Assembly: GCA_966112615.1 (NCBI GenBank)
Contig: CBHWDO010000011.1
Coordinates: forward strand, 51,268-115,267
Source of the DNA: Flavitalea sp966112615
GTDB taxonomy: Bacteria > Bacteroidota > Bacteroidia > Chitinophagales > Chitinophagaceae
Direction: 5' to 3'
Length of the DNA stretch: 64,000 bases
Made by a program: the position numbers and the translations under genes. Numbering within the stretch: position 1 is the stretch's first letter; the number at the start of each line of letters is the position of its first letter. Below are positions 54,739-63,995 of the stretch, in pieces. Under the pieces are notes generated by a model. It was not told the DNA's origin. It made no database searches and worked only from the letters and a program-made list of their open reading frames with translations.

Positions 54739-57700
54739 ATGAATCTGCAGGAGTTGCTAAACCGTTTCCGGAATGATACCCGCCTTTTTCAATTGGTGGA
54801 CAGGATCACTTTGTCTGAACCCCAACATATCTATTGTAAAGACTTACAAGGTAGTTCCCCCGCCTTTGTTATTACCAGTGTATTTCAGCATGATGCCAGT
54901 TCACAATTGAACCACGTAATAGTGTGTGAAGATTCTGAGTCTGCAGCCTACCTGCACAATACCCTGGAAAGCCTGACCGGTGCCATGGATGTTTTTTACT
55001 TTCCTTCTTCTTTCAAGAATAAGAAGAATTTCAGCCTGCTGAACAGCAGCCATGTAATGTTAAGGACGGAAGCTCTTACCAAATGGAGTGCTGGAGGAAA
55101 TAAAAAACTGCTGGTAACCTACCCTGAAGCTCTCTTTGAAAAAGTGGTTTTACCTAATACACTATCAGGGAATATTATCTACATAAAAGCAGGTGATGCG
55201 ATCGATGTGGATGGGTTGATGGAAAAAATGGTGGGTTATGGGTTCGAAAGAGCCGACTTTGTGTACGAGCCCGGACAGTTTGCGCTTCGGGGAGGTATCC
55301 TTGATATCTATTCATTTGGAAATGAAAAACCTTACCGGGTTGAACTTTTCGGTAATGATGTGGATTCCATCAGGATATTCGATCCTGAAACCCAGTTAAG
55401 TGAAAGAAAGATCCTGCAGGTTAGCATCATTCCCAATGTGGAAACGCAATTTGATGATGGTGAGAAAGTTTCCTTACTAGATTTCGTTCCGGAAAATACG
55501 GTAGTATGGTTGCAGGATTGGGAGATCATCCGTGACAGGGTAGCCCAGCAGGAAGAAGACCTGCAGTTATATATTGAATTGTTGGATAAAACACCAACTC
55601 GTCAAAAAGATGAGCAGGAAGAGATCCGCAAGACTGATGTTCGTCTTGATCATTTTATTACCGCAGCTCAACTGGAATCCCAGTTAAATAAAAGACATGT
55701 GGTTGAGTATGCTACACATCCACACTGGCATTCAACTTACGAAATTGTATTCAATACTAAAGAACAGCCTGCATTCAACCGGCAGTTCGATATGCTGATC
55801 AGGGACCTGAAGCAGCTGGAAGCAAAAGGGTTTTCCATATTTCTTTTTTCAGAAAATGCAAGACAGCTTGAAAGACTTCACAGCATATTCGAAGACCTGA
55901 AAGCAAGCATTCAATTTACACCTGTACTGAATTCCATTCATGAAGGATTTATTGATATGGATCTTAAAGTGGCTTGCTATACAGACCACCAGATCTTCCA
56001 GCGATATCATAAGTATAAGGTCAAGCAGGCATATAATAAGAACAAAGCAATTACGCTAAGAACACTTCGTGAATTACAACCCGGCGATTATGTTACCCAT
56101 ATTGATCATGGAGTTGGCGTGTACAGCGGGTTACAGAAGATCGAAGCAAATGGAAGGGTACAGGAAGCGGTAAGAATTATTTATAAGGACAGTGATATCC
56201 TTTATGTGAATATCAACTCGCTGCATAAGATTTCTAAATACACCGGTAAGGAAGGAACTGTTCCGAAGGTAAACAAGTTAGGAAGTGATGTATGGAATAA
56301 GCTGAAGGAAAAGACCAAGAACAAAGTCAAGGAGATTGCATTCGATCTTATCAAGCTGTATGCGCAAAGAAAGGCCCAGCAAGGATTTCAGCATAGTCCT
56401 GATAATTATATGCAGACAGAACTGGAAGCATCTTTCATTTATGAAGATACTCCTGATCAGAGCAAGGCAACTGCAGATGTGAAGAAAGATATGGAATCTC
56501 CATCACCGATGGACAGGCTGGTTTGTGGTGATGTTGGATTTGGAAAAACAGAGATCGCCATTCGTGCTGCATTTAAATCATGCCTCGATGGAAAGCAGGC
56601 TGCGATATTGGTTCCTACTACTATCCTGGCCTTCCAGCACTATAAAACTTTCCGTGAACGATTGAAGGATTTTCCGGTTACCGTGGATTATCTCAACAGG
56701 TTCAAATCTTCCAAAGAAAAGAAGGAAACACTCAAGCGATTAGAAGAAGGTAAGATAGACATCATTGTGAGTACTCATGGATTACTTGGTAAAGAAGTAA
56801 AATTTAAAGACCTTGGAATCCTGATCATTGATGAAGAACAGAAATTTGGTGTGGCGCATAAAGAAAAGATCAAAACACTTCGCACCAATGTGGATTGCTT
56901 AACACTTACGGCTACACCAATTCCACGAACTCTTCAGTTCAGTTTAATGGGGGCAAGAGATCTCAGTATTATCAATACACCTCCACCAAACAGGCAGCCG
57001 ATACAAACCGAAGTGCATGTATTCAATCATGATTTTATTCGTGATACTATATACTTTGAAACAGAAAGAGGCGGACAGGTATTCTTCATTCATAACCGTG
57101 TTCAGGGATTGGCGGAAATGGCAGGATTGATACAGGGATTATGTCCTGATCTCAGTATTGGTTTTGCGCATGGGCAACTGGAAGGTCATGAACTTGAAGA
57201 AAGGATATTGGATTTCATCGATAAGAAATATGATGTGCTGGTCTGTACCAATATCGTAGAGAGTGGCGTGGATATTCCAAATGTGAATACTATCATCGTG
57301 AACAATGCACACCAGTTTGGTTTGAGTGATCTTCACCAGTTGAGAGGAAGGGTAGGAAGAAGTAATAAGAAAGCATTCTGCTATCTGCTTGCACCACCTA
57401 TGAGTACGCTTCCAACAGATTCAAGAAAAAGATTGCAGACACTTGAGCAGCATAGTGAGTTGGGAAGCGGATTCCAGATTGCCATGCGTGACCTTGATAT
57501 ACGGGGTGCAGGAAATATGCTGGGTGGTGAGCAAAGCGGATTCATGGCGGAGATCGGATTCGAAATGTACCAGAAGATCCTTGATGAAGCCATCAAGGAA
57601 TTGAAGCGAACAGAATTCAGAAATCTGTTCAAGGAAGAGATCTCGAAGCAGGAGGATTATGTGCAGGATTGTACGATCGATACAGATCTCGAGATCCTGA

Positions 57701-58140
57701 TACCGGATGGTTATGTTGAAAGTATCACGGAGAGATTATCATTATACACAAGGCTTGATAACTGTGAAAATGAAGAAGAACTAAAAGCATTTGAACAGGA
57801 GTTGCACGACAGGTTTGGTCCCGTACCAAAGCAGGTAGTGGATCTGATCGATACCGTAAGATGCCGCTGGATCGGCGTTGGGCTTGGGTTTGAAAGAATG
57901 ATATTGAAAGATGAAGTGCTGAAATGTTATTTCGTCAACAAACCTGATTCTCCATATTTTGAAAGTGATGCATTCAGAAGTGTGCTCGATTATATTCAGA
58001 CAAGAACCAACCAGGCAAGGCTTCGGCAGGTAGGTAAACTTTTCATGTTGGTGATCGATGATATCAAACACATGCAGGGAATGCTGAAATTCCTGGAAAG
58101 AATGAAGGTATTTGTAGAGGAGCGTACCGTTGCACAGTAG
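54739..58140 (+). CDS. mfd: Transcription-repair coupling factor
   Basis: DNA translocase that removes stalled RNA polymerase and recruits UvrA. N-terminal UvrB-like modules are followed by the RNA-polymerase-interacting domain starting at PGDYVTHIDHGVGVYSG (about residue 450). The helicase core then has Walker A GDVGFGKTEIA, DEEQKFGV and the motif TATPIPRT. The C-terminal TRCF domain ends at residue 1133, all standard. The ATG at 54739 is chosen over an upstream TTG because of the promoter position. It is followed after 34 bp by the DUF4870 gene. Confidence 0.95.
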   Translation: MNLQELLNRFRNDTRLFQLVDRITLSEPQHIYCKDLQGSSPAFVITSVFQHDASSQLNHVIVCEDSESAAYLHNTLESLTGAMDVFYFPSSFKNKKNFSLLNSSHVMLRTEALTKWSAGGNKKLLVTYPEALFEKVVLPNTLSGNIIYIKAGDAIDVDGLMEKMVGYGFERADFVYEPGQFALRGGILDIYSFGNEKPYRVELFGNDVDSIRIFDPETQLSERKILQVSIIPNVETQFDDGEKVSLLDFVPENTVVWLQDWEIIRDRVAQQEEDLQLYIELLDKTPTRQKDEQEEIRKTDVRLDHFITAAQLESQLNKRHVVEYATHPHWHSTYEIVFNTKEQPAFNRQFDMLIRDLKQLEAKGFSIFLFSENARQLERLHSIFEDLKASIQFTPVLNSIHEGFIDMDLKVACYTDHQIFQRYHKYKVKQAYNKNKAITLRTLRELQPGDYVTHIDHGVGVYSGLQKIEANGRVQEAVRIIYKDSDILYVNINSLHKISKYTGKEGTVPKVNKLGSDVWNKLKEKTKNKVKEIAFDLIKLYAQRKAQQGFQHSPDNYMQTELEASFIYEDTPDQSKATADVKKDMESPSPMDRLVCGDVGFGKTEIAIRAAFKSCLDGKQAAILVPTTILAFQHYKTFRERLKDFPVTVDYLNRFKSSKEKKETLKRLEEGKIDIIVSTHGLLGKEVKFKDLGILIIDEEQKFGVAHKEKIKTLRTNVDCLTLTATPIPRTLQFSLMGARDLSIINTPPPNRQPIQTEVHVFNHDFIRDTIYFETERGGQVFFIHNRVQGLAEMAGLIQGLCPDLSIGFAHGQLEGHELEERILDFIDKKYDVLVCTNIVESGVDIPNVNTIIVNNAHQFGLSDLHQLRGRVGRSNKKAFCYLLAPPMSTLPTDSRKRLQTLEQHSELGSGFQIAMRDLDIRGAGNMLGGEQSGFMAEIGFEMYQKILDEAIKELKRTEFRNLFKEEISKQEDYVQDCTIDTDLEILIPDGYVESITERLSLYTRLDNCENEEELKAFEQELHDRFGPVPKQVVDLIDTVRCRWIGVGLGFERMILKDEVLKCYFVNKPDSPYFESDAFRSVLDYIQTRTNQARLRQVGKLFMLVIDDIKHMQGMLKFLERMKVFVEERTVAQ

Positions 58141-58173
58141 AGAAATTTCAGTATTTTAGGTAAAACCTTCAAT

Positions 58174-58533
58174 ATGGAAAATTCCTCATTACTTGGAACC
58201 GAAGAACAGCCGCTTATAACACCCACCAGCGATGAAAAAACGATGGCAATCCTTTGCCATATCCTTTGTCTTGTTGTGTGGCTTTTTGCACCACTGATTA
58301 TTTACCTGGTGAAGAAAGATGAATCGCAGTATATAGCGATGCATGCTAAAGAAGCATTGAATTTTCAGATCACTTTAGCGATCATCAGTATTGTTTGTAT
58401 CATTACGATCATCGGAATATTCTTTCTCTGGATCGTTGGTATATATGCAACGGTACTGATCATTGTAGCAACGATCAAAGCCAGTGAGAATAAGATCTAT
58501 CGTTATCCTTTCACTATAAGATTTATAAAGTAA
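58174..58533 (+). CDS. DUF4870 membrane protein
   Basis: A 119-residue DUF4870 protein with three hydrophobic segments (about residues 24-46, 61-83 and 85-104) and the family motif HILCLVVWLFAPLIIYLVKKDE. Function unknown. It follows mfd and ends base to base with the convergent GNAT gene: TAATTA contains both stop codons. Confidence 0.9.
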   Translation: MENSSLLGTEEQPLITPTSDEKTMAILCHILCLVVWLFAPLIIYLVKKDESQYIAMHAKEALNFQITLAIISIVCIITIIGIFFLWIVGIYATVLIIVATIKASENKIYRYPFTIRFIK

Positions 58534-58962
58534 TTAGAGTGGCTTTTCCATGGTGAAATGCGGAATGGTCACTTCCTGGAATTCATCGCCAGTAACATGG
58601 TATCCCAGTTTTTCGTAGAAACCAATGGCTGATTTGCGTGCATGCATGGTGATCTTGCGAAATCCACGGTCGCGTGCAATGTTTTCAGCGAACTGCATTA
58701 ATGCACGTCCTATACCTTTTCCCTGGAGATTATTCAAAACAGCCATTTGCCTTAAACGGACCACAGAAGGAGATTCTTTAATGAGCATACAGCAGCCAAG
58801 CATCTTTTCGTCTTCAAATGCACCAATGAGGATCTCATCCTTTTCTTTGTCCAATTCATCGGGAGAAAAGGATAATCCAAGCGGTTTACGCAATATATCA
58901 TTGCGCAGGTTTACCATCTGCTGATACTCTTTAGAGCCGTGATCGATCATTTTTAAGGCCAT
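58534..58962 (-). CDS. GNAT family N-acetyltransferase
   Basis: A 142-residue single-domain GNAT acetyltransferase with acetyl-CoA binding motif LQGKGIGRALMQFAE and the terminal SAIGFYEKLGYHV. This small type acts on varied amines. The substrate is not recognisable. It diverges from acpP and converges with the DUF4870 gene. Confidence 0.88.
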   Translation of the reverse strand: MALKMIDHGSKEYQQMVNLRNDILRKPLGLSFSPDELDKEKDEILIGAFEDEKMLGCCMLIKESPSVVRLRQMAVLNNLQGKGIGRALMQFAENIARDRGFRKITMHARKSAIGFYEKLGYHVTGDEFQEVTIPHFTMEKPL

Positions 58963-59068
58963 GCTGTTCTGTCTTTGAGATGCGCAATATAAGAAAATGT
59001 TGCCCTAAGGGCTTAAAATGGCGGCGGATATTACTTAAAAGTTCTGACAATTAAAAACATAGGTTTTA

Positions 59069-59097
59069 TTGTCATTATGCCAAAATATATATTTTTG
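59069..59097 (+). promoter_or_regulatory. Promoter of acpP
   Basis: TTG (59069-59071), an 18-bp spacer and TATTTTTG (59090-59097) fit the Bacteroidota -33/-7 pattern. The start codon is 25 bp further on, so this gene has a normal short leader. Confidence 0.65.
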
Positions 59098-59121
59098 CAG
59101 CCGTAACTAAACTTTACCAAA

Positions 59122-59358
59122 ATGTCAGACATCGCAACCAGAGTAAAAAAGATCATTGTTGACAAACTAGGTGTTGAAGAGGCTGAAGTGAATAATGAAG
59201 CTTCATTCACAAATGATTTAGGGGCTGATTCATTGGACACTGTGGAACTGATCATGGAATTTGAAAAAGAGTTCAATATTTCCATTCCTGACGAACAAGC
59301 CGAAACCATCACAACAGTTGGACAGGCTATTGCGTACTTAGAAGAACATGCTAAGTAA
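59122..59358 (+). CDS. acpP: Acyl carrier protein
   Basis: A 78-residue ACP carrying the fatty-acid chain during synthesis. The phosphopantetheine serine is in GADSLDTVELIMEFE (DSL motif), and the protein is strongly acidic. It precedes fabF and rnc, the usual order, but a strong hairpin separates it from fabF. Confidence 0.97.
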   Translation: MSDIATRVKKIIVDKLGVEEAEVNNEASFTNDLGADSLDTVELIMEFEKEFNISIPDEQAETITTVGQAIAYLEEHAK

Positions 59359-59385
59359 CTGAACAACGTTCAGGATGCAATAAAT

Positions 59386-59432
59386 TATAAATCCGCCTTA
59401 GTATGCGATTACGCTACAAAGGCGGATTTATA
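59386..59432 (+). other. Strong intercistronic hairpin between acpP and fabF
   Basis: TATAAATCCGCCTT pairs perfectly with AAGGCGGATTTATA (14 bp). The 19-base loop itself contains GTA-t-GCG pairing with CGC-TAC. The following TATCTTTACTG is only mildly T-rich. It may be a partial terminator or an mRNA-stability element setting ACP above FabF. Confidence 0.75.
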
Positions 59433-59459
59433 TCTTTACTGTTTGATCAATTATTTGAA

Positions 59460-60713
59460 ATGAAACTGAAAAGAGTAGTAGTAACCGGGATTGGTGCGCT
59501 GACCCCTATCGGGAATTCTGTACAGGAGTACTGGAATAACCTCGTAGCCGGTGTTTCAGGCGCAGATATGATCACCCAGTTCGACGCTTCTAAATTCAAG
59601 ACCAGGTTTGCCTGTGAATTGAAGAATTATGACCCTTTGAATTTCCTCGACCGTAAGGAAGCAAGAAAATTGGATCGCTTCACACAAACTGCCATGATCG
59701 CTTCTGATGAAGCGGTTAAAGATGCAGGGATTGGTGGCGACAATATGAATAAAGATCGCATTGGTGTTGTATTCGCCAGTGGTATTGGAGGTTTGATCAC
59801 TTTCCAGGAAGAGGTTACAAATTTTGCGAAGGGTGATGGAACTCCAAGGTTCAATCCATTCTTCATTCCAAAGATGATCCTTGATATTGCAGCAGGTCAT
59901 ATTTCGATGCGTCATGGATTCAGGGGACCAAACTTCGCTGTAGTGAGTGCCTGTGCATCTTCTACCAATGCAATCATGGAAGCATTCAACCTGATTCGAT
60001 TGAATAAGGCTGATATCATTCTTACTGGCGGATCAGAAAGTGTGATCAGTGAAGCGGGTGTTGGTGGATTCAATGCCATGAAAGCACTGAGTGAAAGAAA
60101 TGATGATCCTAAATCTGCCAGTCGCCCATATGATAAAGACCGTGATGGTTTTGTAATGGGTGAGGGTGCAGGAGTTTTGATCCTTGAAGATCTTGAGCAT
60201 GCACTGGCAAGAGGTGCGAAGATCTATTGTGAGATCGCCGGTACCGGTGCCACAGCTGATGCGCATCACATTACTGCTCCTCATCCTGAAGGACTGGGTG
60301 CAAAGAATGTAATGAATGCTGCTTTGGAAGATGCAGGAATGCAGGCTTCAGATATTGATTACATAAATACACACGGAACTTCTACTCCCCTTGGTGATAT
60401 TGCCGAAGTAAAAGCTATTGTTGATGTGTTCGGAGAACATGCATACAATCTGAATATCAGTTCCACCAAATCTATGACAGGCCACTGTTTGGGAGCTGCA
60501 GGTGTGGTGGAGGCAATTGCATGTATCATGTCGGTACAGCATGATATTGTTCCTCCAACGATCAATCACTTTACAGATGATCCGGATCTTGATAATAAGC
60601 TGAACTTCACATTTGGTGAGGCGCAGAAGAGAACTGTAAATGCTGCATTGAGTAATACCTTTGGATTCGGTGGGCACAATGCCTGTGTCATTGTCAAAAA
60701 GTATCAGCAATAA
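59460..60713 (+). CDS. fabF: Beta-ketoacyl-ACP synthase II
   Basis: Condensing enzyme of fatty-acid elongation. The catalytic Cys lies in VSACASSTNAI and the two histidines in NTHGTSTPLGD and MTGHCLGAAG, with a GFGGHNA end. The ATG at 59460 gives the normal MKLKRVVVTGIGALTPIG start and a length of 417. A longer frame beginning inside the upstream hairpin is rejected. An intrinsic terminator follows, so rnc probably depends partly on its own promoter. Confidence 0.96.
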   Translation: MKLKRVVVTGIGALTPIGNSVQEYWNNLVAGVSGADMITQFDASKFKTRFACELKNYDPLNFLDRKEARKLDRFTQTAMIASDEAVKDAGIGGDNMNKDRIGVVFASGIGGLITFQEEVTNFAKGDGTPRFNPFFIPKMILDIAAGHISMRHGFRGPNFAVVSACASSTNAIMEAFNLIRLNKADIILTGGSESVISEAGVGGFNAMKALSERNDDPKSASRPYDKDRDGFVMGEGAGVLILEDLEHALARGAKIYCEIAGTGATADAHHITAPHPEGLGAKNVMNAALEDAGMQASDIDYINTHGTSTPLGDIAEVKAIVDVFGEHAYNLNISSTKSMTGHCLGAAGVVEAIACIMSVQHDIVPPTINHFTDDPDLDNKLNFTFGEAQKRTVNAALSNTFGFGGHNACVIVKKYQQ

Positions 60714-60738
60714 TGAACTTACTGGTTTTATAATAATG

Positions 60739-60770
60739 AACCGCTGTTTCTTACAGCGGTTTATTTTTTT
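60739..60770 (+). terminator. Intrinsic terminator after fabF
   Basis: AACCGCTGT pairs perfectly with ACAGCGGTT around TTCTT, followed by TA and eight T. It lies between fabF and rnc. Confidence 0.92.
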
Positions 60771-60792
60771 TGCTTAATGAAAAATTTGTAGC

Positions 60793-61539
60793 TTGTCGCT
60801 CGTGGGAATTCTGGATCGTTTATTCGCTAAAAAAGGCAATGCAGCATTTAAAAAGAACCTGCGCAATTTTCTTGGATTTGCGCCTGGCAAAGTAGCTTTA
60901 TACAAAGCAGCATTGACACACCGTTCAGTCAGGGATACCGCCGATGAAAACAATGAAAGGCTGGAATACCTTGGAGATGCTGTGCTGAGCGCTATTGTAG
61001 CAGATTTTCTTTTCAAAAAATATCCCTATCGCGAAGAAGGATTTCTTACTGAAATGCGCAGTAAGATGGTGAACAGGAATAAACTCAATGAGATCTCTCT
61101 CAAGATGGGTGTGAAGAAGATCACCAATTTCAACAAGTTCGATAACTCTTTAAAGATGAGCCAGATCTTCGGAAATACACTGGAGGCGCTGGTTGGAGCG
61201 GTATATCTTGATAAAGGTTTTGAAAAGACCCAGGTCTGGGTCATGAAGAATATTATTATCCCGCATTTATTCATGGAAGATCTCGAAAACCTGGAGATCA
61301 ATCATAAAAACAAGTTGTACGGTTGGGCCAATAAGAATGGAAAGAACCTCGAATTCGAAACGCTGGAGGAAAGAATTGAAGGCGGTCGAAGACTTTTTAC
61401 CATTGGTGCGGTAGTCAACGGACAACTCATTGCAGAAGCAAAAGCCTACAATAAAAAAGATGCGAGCCAGGTAGCTGCGGCCATTGCCCTTGAAAAACTT
61501 GGTTTAAATAAGGTTGTTGAAAACAACGAAGAATCCTAG
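60793..61539 (+). CDS. rnc: Ribonuclease III
   Basis: Double-strand-specific endoribonuclease. The catalytic signature NERLEYLGDAVLSAIV is near residue 56, and the C-terminal dsRNA-binding domain has the region KDASQVAAAIALEKL. The length of 248 is normal for this phylum. The start is TTG at 60793 (MSLVGIL) or GTG at 60802 (MGILDRLF); both lie close behind the fabF terminator. Confidence 0.94.
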   Translation: MSLVGILDRLFAKKGNAAFKKNLRNFLGFAPGKVALYKAALTHRSVRDTADENNERLEYLGDAVLSAIVADFLFKKYPYREEGFLTEMRSKMVNRNKLNEISLKMGVKKITNFNKFDNSLKMSQIFGNTLEALVGAVYLDKGFEKTQVWVMKNIIIPHLFMEDLENLEINHKNKLYGWANKNGKNLEFETLEERIEGGRRLFTIGAVVNGQLIAEAKAYNKKDASQVAAAIALEKLGLNKVVENNEES

Positions 61540-61729
61540 TCTTATACTGCTGTTGATATCAGTCAATTAATCAAAATCCTATTGCACTTACCGGAAGGTA
61601 AGGCTACATTTGTTTCACTTCAATCGTTGATCTGTATCTAATTCCTACGCAAAAAACAGTAATTCCACTAAGCCATATCAAGGCTCCTATGGATTTCCGC
61701 ATATCGTTTAAACACCTAAACTATAAGTT
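61540..61729. other. Non-coding spacer before the tandem T9SS genes
   Basis: No gene is seen. A small CTTACC-GGAA-GGTAAG hairpin (61587-61602) lies near the middle. No terminator T-run and no perfect -7 box. Confidence 0.5.
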
Positions 61730-62701
61730 ATGCGAAAATTCTACTCATTGTTTTTTGCACTTGTTATTTCTTCAATAGCATTCGGGCAAACAGTAAACAC
61801 CTTTAAACTAGCTTCAGGATCATTTAATAATTCCTCAAACTGGACTTTAAATCATCCTCCTATTGCAGGTGAATCTGCAGAAATTCCTTCCGGTACTTCA
61901 GCTAAATTGAATGGAAATTATTCAGTATCTGGTATTAAACTAAAAGTTTCAGGAACTCTGGATCTTGATAAAAGTGAATTGATCATTACCAGCAATGATG
62001 CATTTATTCAAATTACTTCAAATGCAAAGATTACAGGTCAGGGACAAGGAAATATTGGAAGAATTGTAGTTAATAATAATAGAGTTTTCAACGGCGGAAC
62101 CCTAAGCGGTCCTCAATTCCTCAATGCAACCAGCGGTTATAACTGGGTAGCAGGAACACTTCCTGTGGGAATCAAAGAATTTACTGCACAAGTGGTTAAC
62201 GCTTCAGTAAAAGTTCAGTGGACCTTAGACAAACTGGTTTCTAACAAAACCTATGCTGTTGAACGCTCACAGGATGGTAAAAGCTGGGCAGTACTGGCTG
62301 AAGTTGAAGTAGATGGAAAAGATCGTTATTCATTTGACGACAGCAAAACTGTGGCAGGCATCAACTATTACAGGTTGAAATCTTTTGGCCTGGATGGTTC
62401 AGTAAGTTACTCTGCCATTAAAGTGGTACATGTTGGACAATCATCAGCCAGCATTAAAGTATTTCCAAATCCTGCAGTCAGGTCTTTAAACGTTTATATC
62501 AATGCAGGAGCTGAGCAGAGAAAAATCAGTGCTGTGCTGGTTAACAGGACTGGCCAGGTAGTTGCTCAGAAAACGCTGGGTAATTCGAACGGTATGATCG
62601 AATTTACTGTTAGTCACCTGGCAGAAGGAAACTATACCCTGAATCTTAAAGGAGAAAATGGATACAATGAATCACGTTCAGTGATCATTTCAAGAAAGTA
62701 A
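61730..62701 (+). CDS. T9SS C-terminal-domain protein, paralogue 1
   Basis: A 323-residue secreted protein. Signal peptide (MRKFYSLFFALVISSIAFGQ), then a beta-solenoid-like region that shares SFNNSSNWTLNHPPIAGE with the next gene's GQWTKANNWSLGRVPQS. A fibronectin-like section follows (VERSQDGKSWAVLAEVE), then a type A sorting domain with FPNPAVRSLNVYI and the terminal RK. Exported by the T9SS. Function unknown. Confidence 0.85.
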   Translation: MRKFYSLFFALVISSIAFGQTVNTFKLASGSFNNSSNWTLNHPPIAGESAEIPSGTSAKLNGNYSVSGIKLKVSGTLDLDKSELIITSNDAFIQITSNAKITGQGQGNIGRIVVNNNRVFNGGTLSGPQFLNATSGYNWVAGTLPVGIKEFTAQVVNASVKVQWTLDKLVSNKTYAVERSQDGKSWAVLAEVEVDGKDRYSFDDSKTVAGINYYRLKSFGLDGSVSYSAIKVVHVGQSSASIKVFPNPAVRSLNVYINAGAEQRKISAVLVNRTGQVVAQKTLGNSNGMIEFTVSHLAEGNYTLNLKGENGYNESRSVIISRK

Positions 62702-62728
62702 CACCATGAACCTTTCCTAATATGTTGG

Positions 62729-62756
62729 GCTGAACCACCTGGTTCAGCTTTTTTTT
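62729..62756 (+). terminator. Intrinsic terminator with GGGCTGAAC core
   Basis: GCTGAACC pairs with GGTTCAGC around ACCT, followed by eight T. The stem words match the dispersed GGGCTGAAC repeat family. Confidence 0.92.
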
Positions 62757-62973
62757 CCAAATTCCGGTAAAAGCTTCCAATTTTTGGAAAACTTTTCAAG
62801 AGGGAGCCTGTATTTCACCTACATCTAAATACATAAAGTAAAATAAATAATTATCTAATTAATTGGTAATGAATAAATTAATTAGTTCGATAATTTTTGG
62901 CATGCCTCGTTTATACTAGTTTTTAAAGAACGGTACAGCAGTTGTTTTCATAGGGACATTCAATCGTACCCAT
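62757..62973. promoter_or_regulatory. AT-rich promoter region of the second T9SS gene
   Basis: About 217 bp, strongly AT-rich, without an open reading frame. TTTTTGG (62896-62902) with TAGTTTTT further on is a weak -33/-7 candidate; the -7 box misses one base. No strong hairpin. Confidence 0.35.
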
Positions 62974-63939
62974 ATGAAAAGAACTTTACTTTTTACAATC
63001 CTTATGGTTTCATTTTCAACCTTATTTGCCGGACCAGTTAAGAATGTTGCTTTGAATAGCAATGGTCAGTGGACTAAGGCAAATAACTGGAGTTTGGGTA
63101 GAGTTCCGCAGAGCAAGGATTCAGTAGTAATTCCTGCAAATCTTGTTCTTAACATGGAAAGTAATATTTCACTTAATGATATCATCCTGGTGGTGAAAGG
63201 TACACTGGAGCTTAACAATGGTAAGATCTCTTTAGATGAAGACAGCAGGATCATCCTGGAGCCAAGCGGAAGGATCGTTGCAGATAATGCAAATGAGCAG
63301 ATCAGGATCGATAATGTTCTAAAATATTCAGGTAAGCAGGGGATTTTGGTTGGTCCTGCAATCGCTGATGCTTCTACAGGAAATGGTTTTGTAGTGTATT
63401 CAATTCTTCCAGTAAGGTTCCTGGCTTTCGATGCAGAAAAAAAGCAGGATAAAATCCTGATCACCTGGGCAACTGACCAGGAAAAGAATAATAGTCATTT
63501 CAAGGTGGAAAGAAGTGTGGATGGTGCAACCTGGAGTTCTATAGGAGTTGTATTCCCTAATGAAACTGGTACCGTGAATAAGTATACTTATACTGATGCA
63601 GTATCTACTTCACCGGTAGTTTATTACAGGATTCGCCAGGTTGATGTTGATGGTGGATCAAGCTTCTCTAAAGTACAGGTAGTTAGAAACCAGGATGTTA
63701 AGGCAATTGCACAGGTATTTAGCCCTTCTCAGAACAGCATCCGCGTAGCATTTGCACAACCACTGAGAGCAGGTTTACAGATCAGGGTATTCAGTTCAAA
63801 CGGTCAATTGGTTTCAACAAAATCTGTTGCTAGTTCAACCAGCAGAACCGATTTAGCCGTAAATAGTGGTAAAGGAATTTATGTTGTTCAACTCGTAGAT
63901 AGCAACGGTTCGGTTGAATCTAGCAGGGTTGTTTTATAA
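62974..63939 (+). CDS. T9SS C-terminal-domain-like protein, paralogue 2
   Basis: A 321-residue paralogue of the preceding gene with the same order of parts: signal peptide (to about residue 20), NNWSLGRVPQSKDSVVIP solenoid-like region, then LPVRFLAFDAEKKQDKILITW and VERSVDGATWSSIG. The C-terminal sorting domain is unusual: the PNP motif is replaced by FSPSQNSIRV and the protein ends in VVL, without the basic end seen in paralogue 1. Secretion by T9SS is therefore less certain. Confidence 0.8.
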   Translation: MKRTLLFTILMVSFSTLFAGPVKNVALNSNGQWTKANNWSLGRVPQSKDSVVIPANLVLNMESNISLNDIILVVKGTLELNNGKISLDEDSRIILEPSGRIVADNANEQIRIDNVLKYSGKQGILVGPAIADASTGNGFVVYSILPVRFLAFDAEKKQDKILITWATDQEKNNSHFKVERSVDGATWSSIGVVFPNETGTVNKYTYTDAVSTSPVVYYRIRQVDVDGGSSFSKVQVVRNQDVKAIAQVFSPSQNSIRVAFAQPLRAGLQIRVFSSNGQLVSTKSVASSTSRTDLAVNSGKGIYVVQLVDSNGSVESSRVVL

Positions 63940-63970
63940 AGCGAATTACTCCAGTCTTCATAGGTACTTA

Positions 63971-63995
63971 GAATCCCCGGTTCGCCGGGGATTTC
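63971..63995 (+). terminator. Intrinsic terminator after the second T9SS gene
   Basis: AATCCCCGG pairs perfectly with CCGGGGATT around TTCG, then TCTATT. The weak T-tract is partly cut by the window end. Confidence 0.8.

Noticed and set aside
62896..62920. Possible sigma-54 promoter (TTGGCA start) before the second T9SS gene
   Set aside because: The required downstream TTGC element at the correct spacing is not present.
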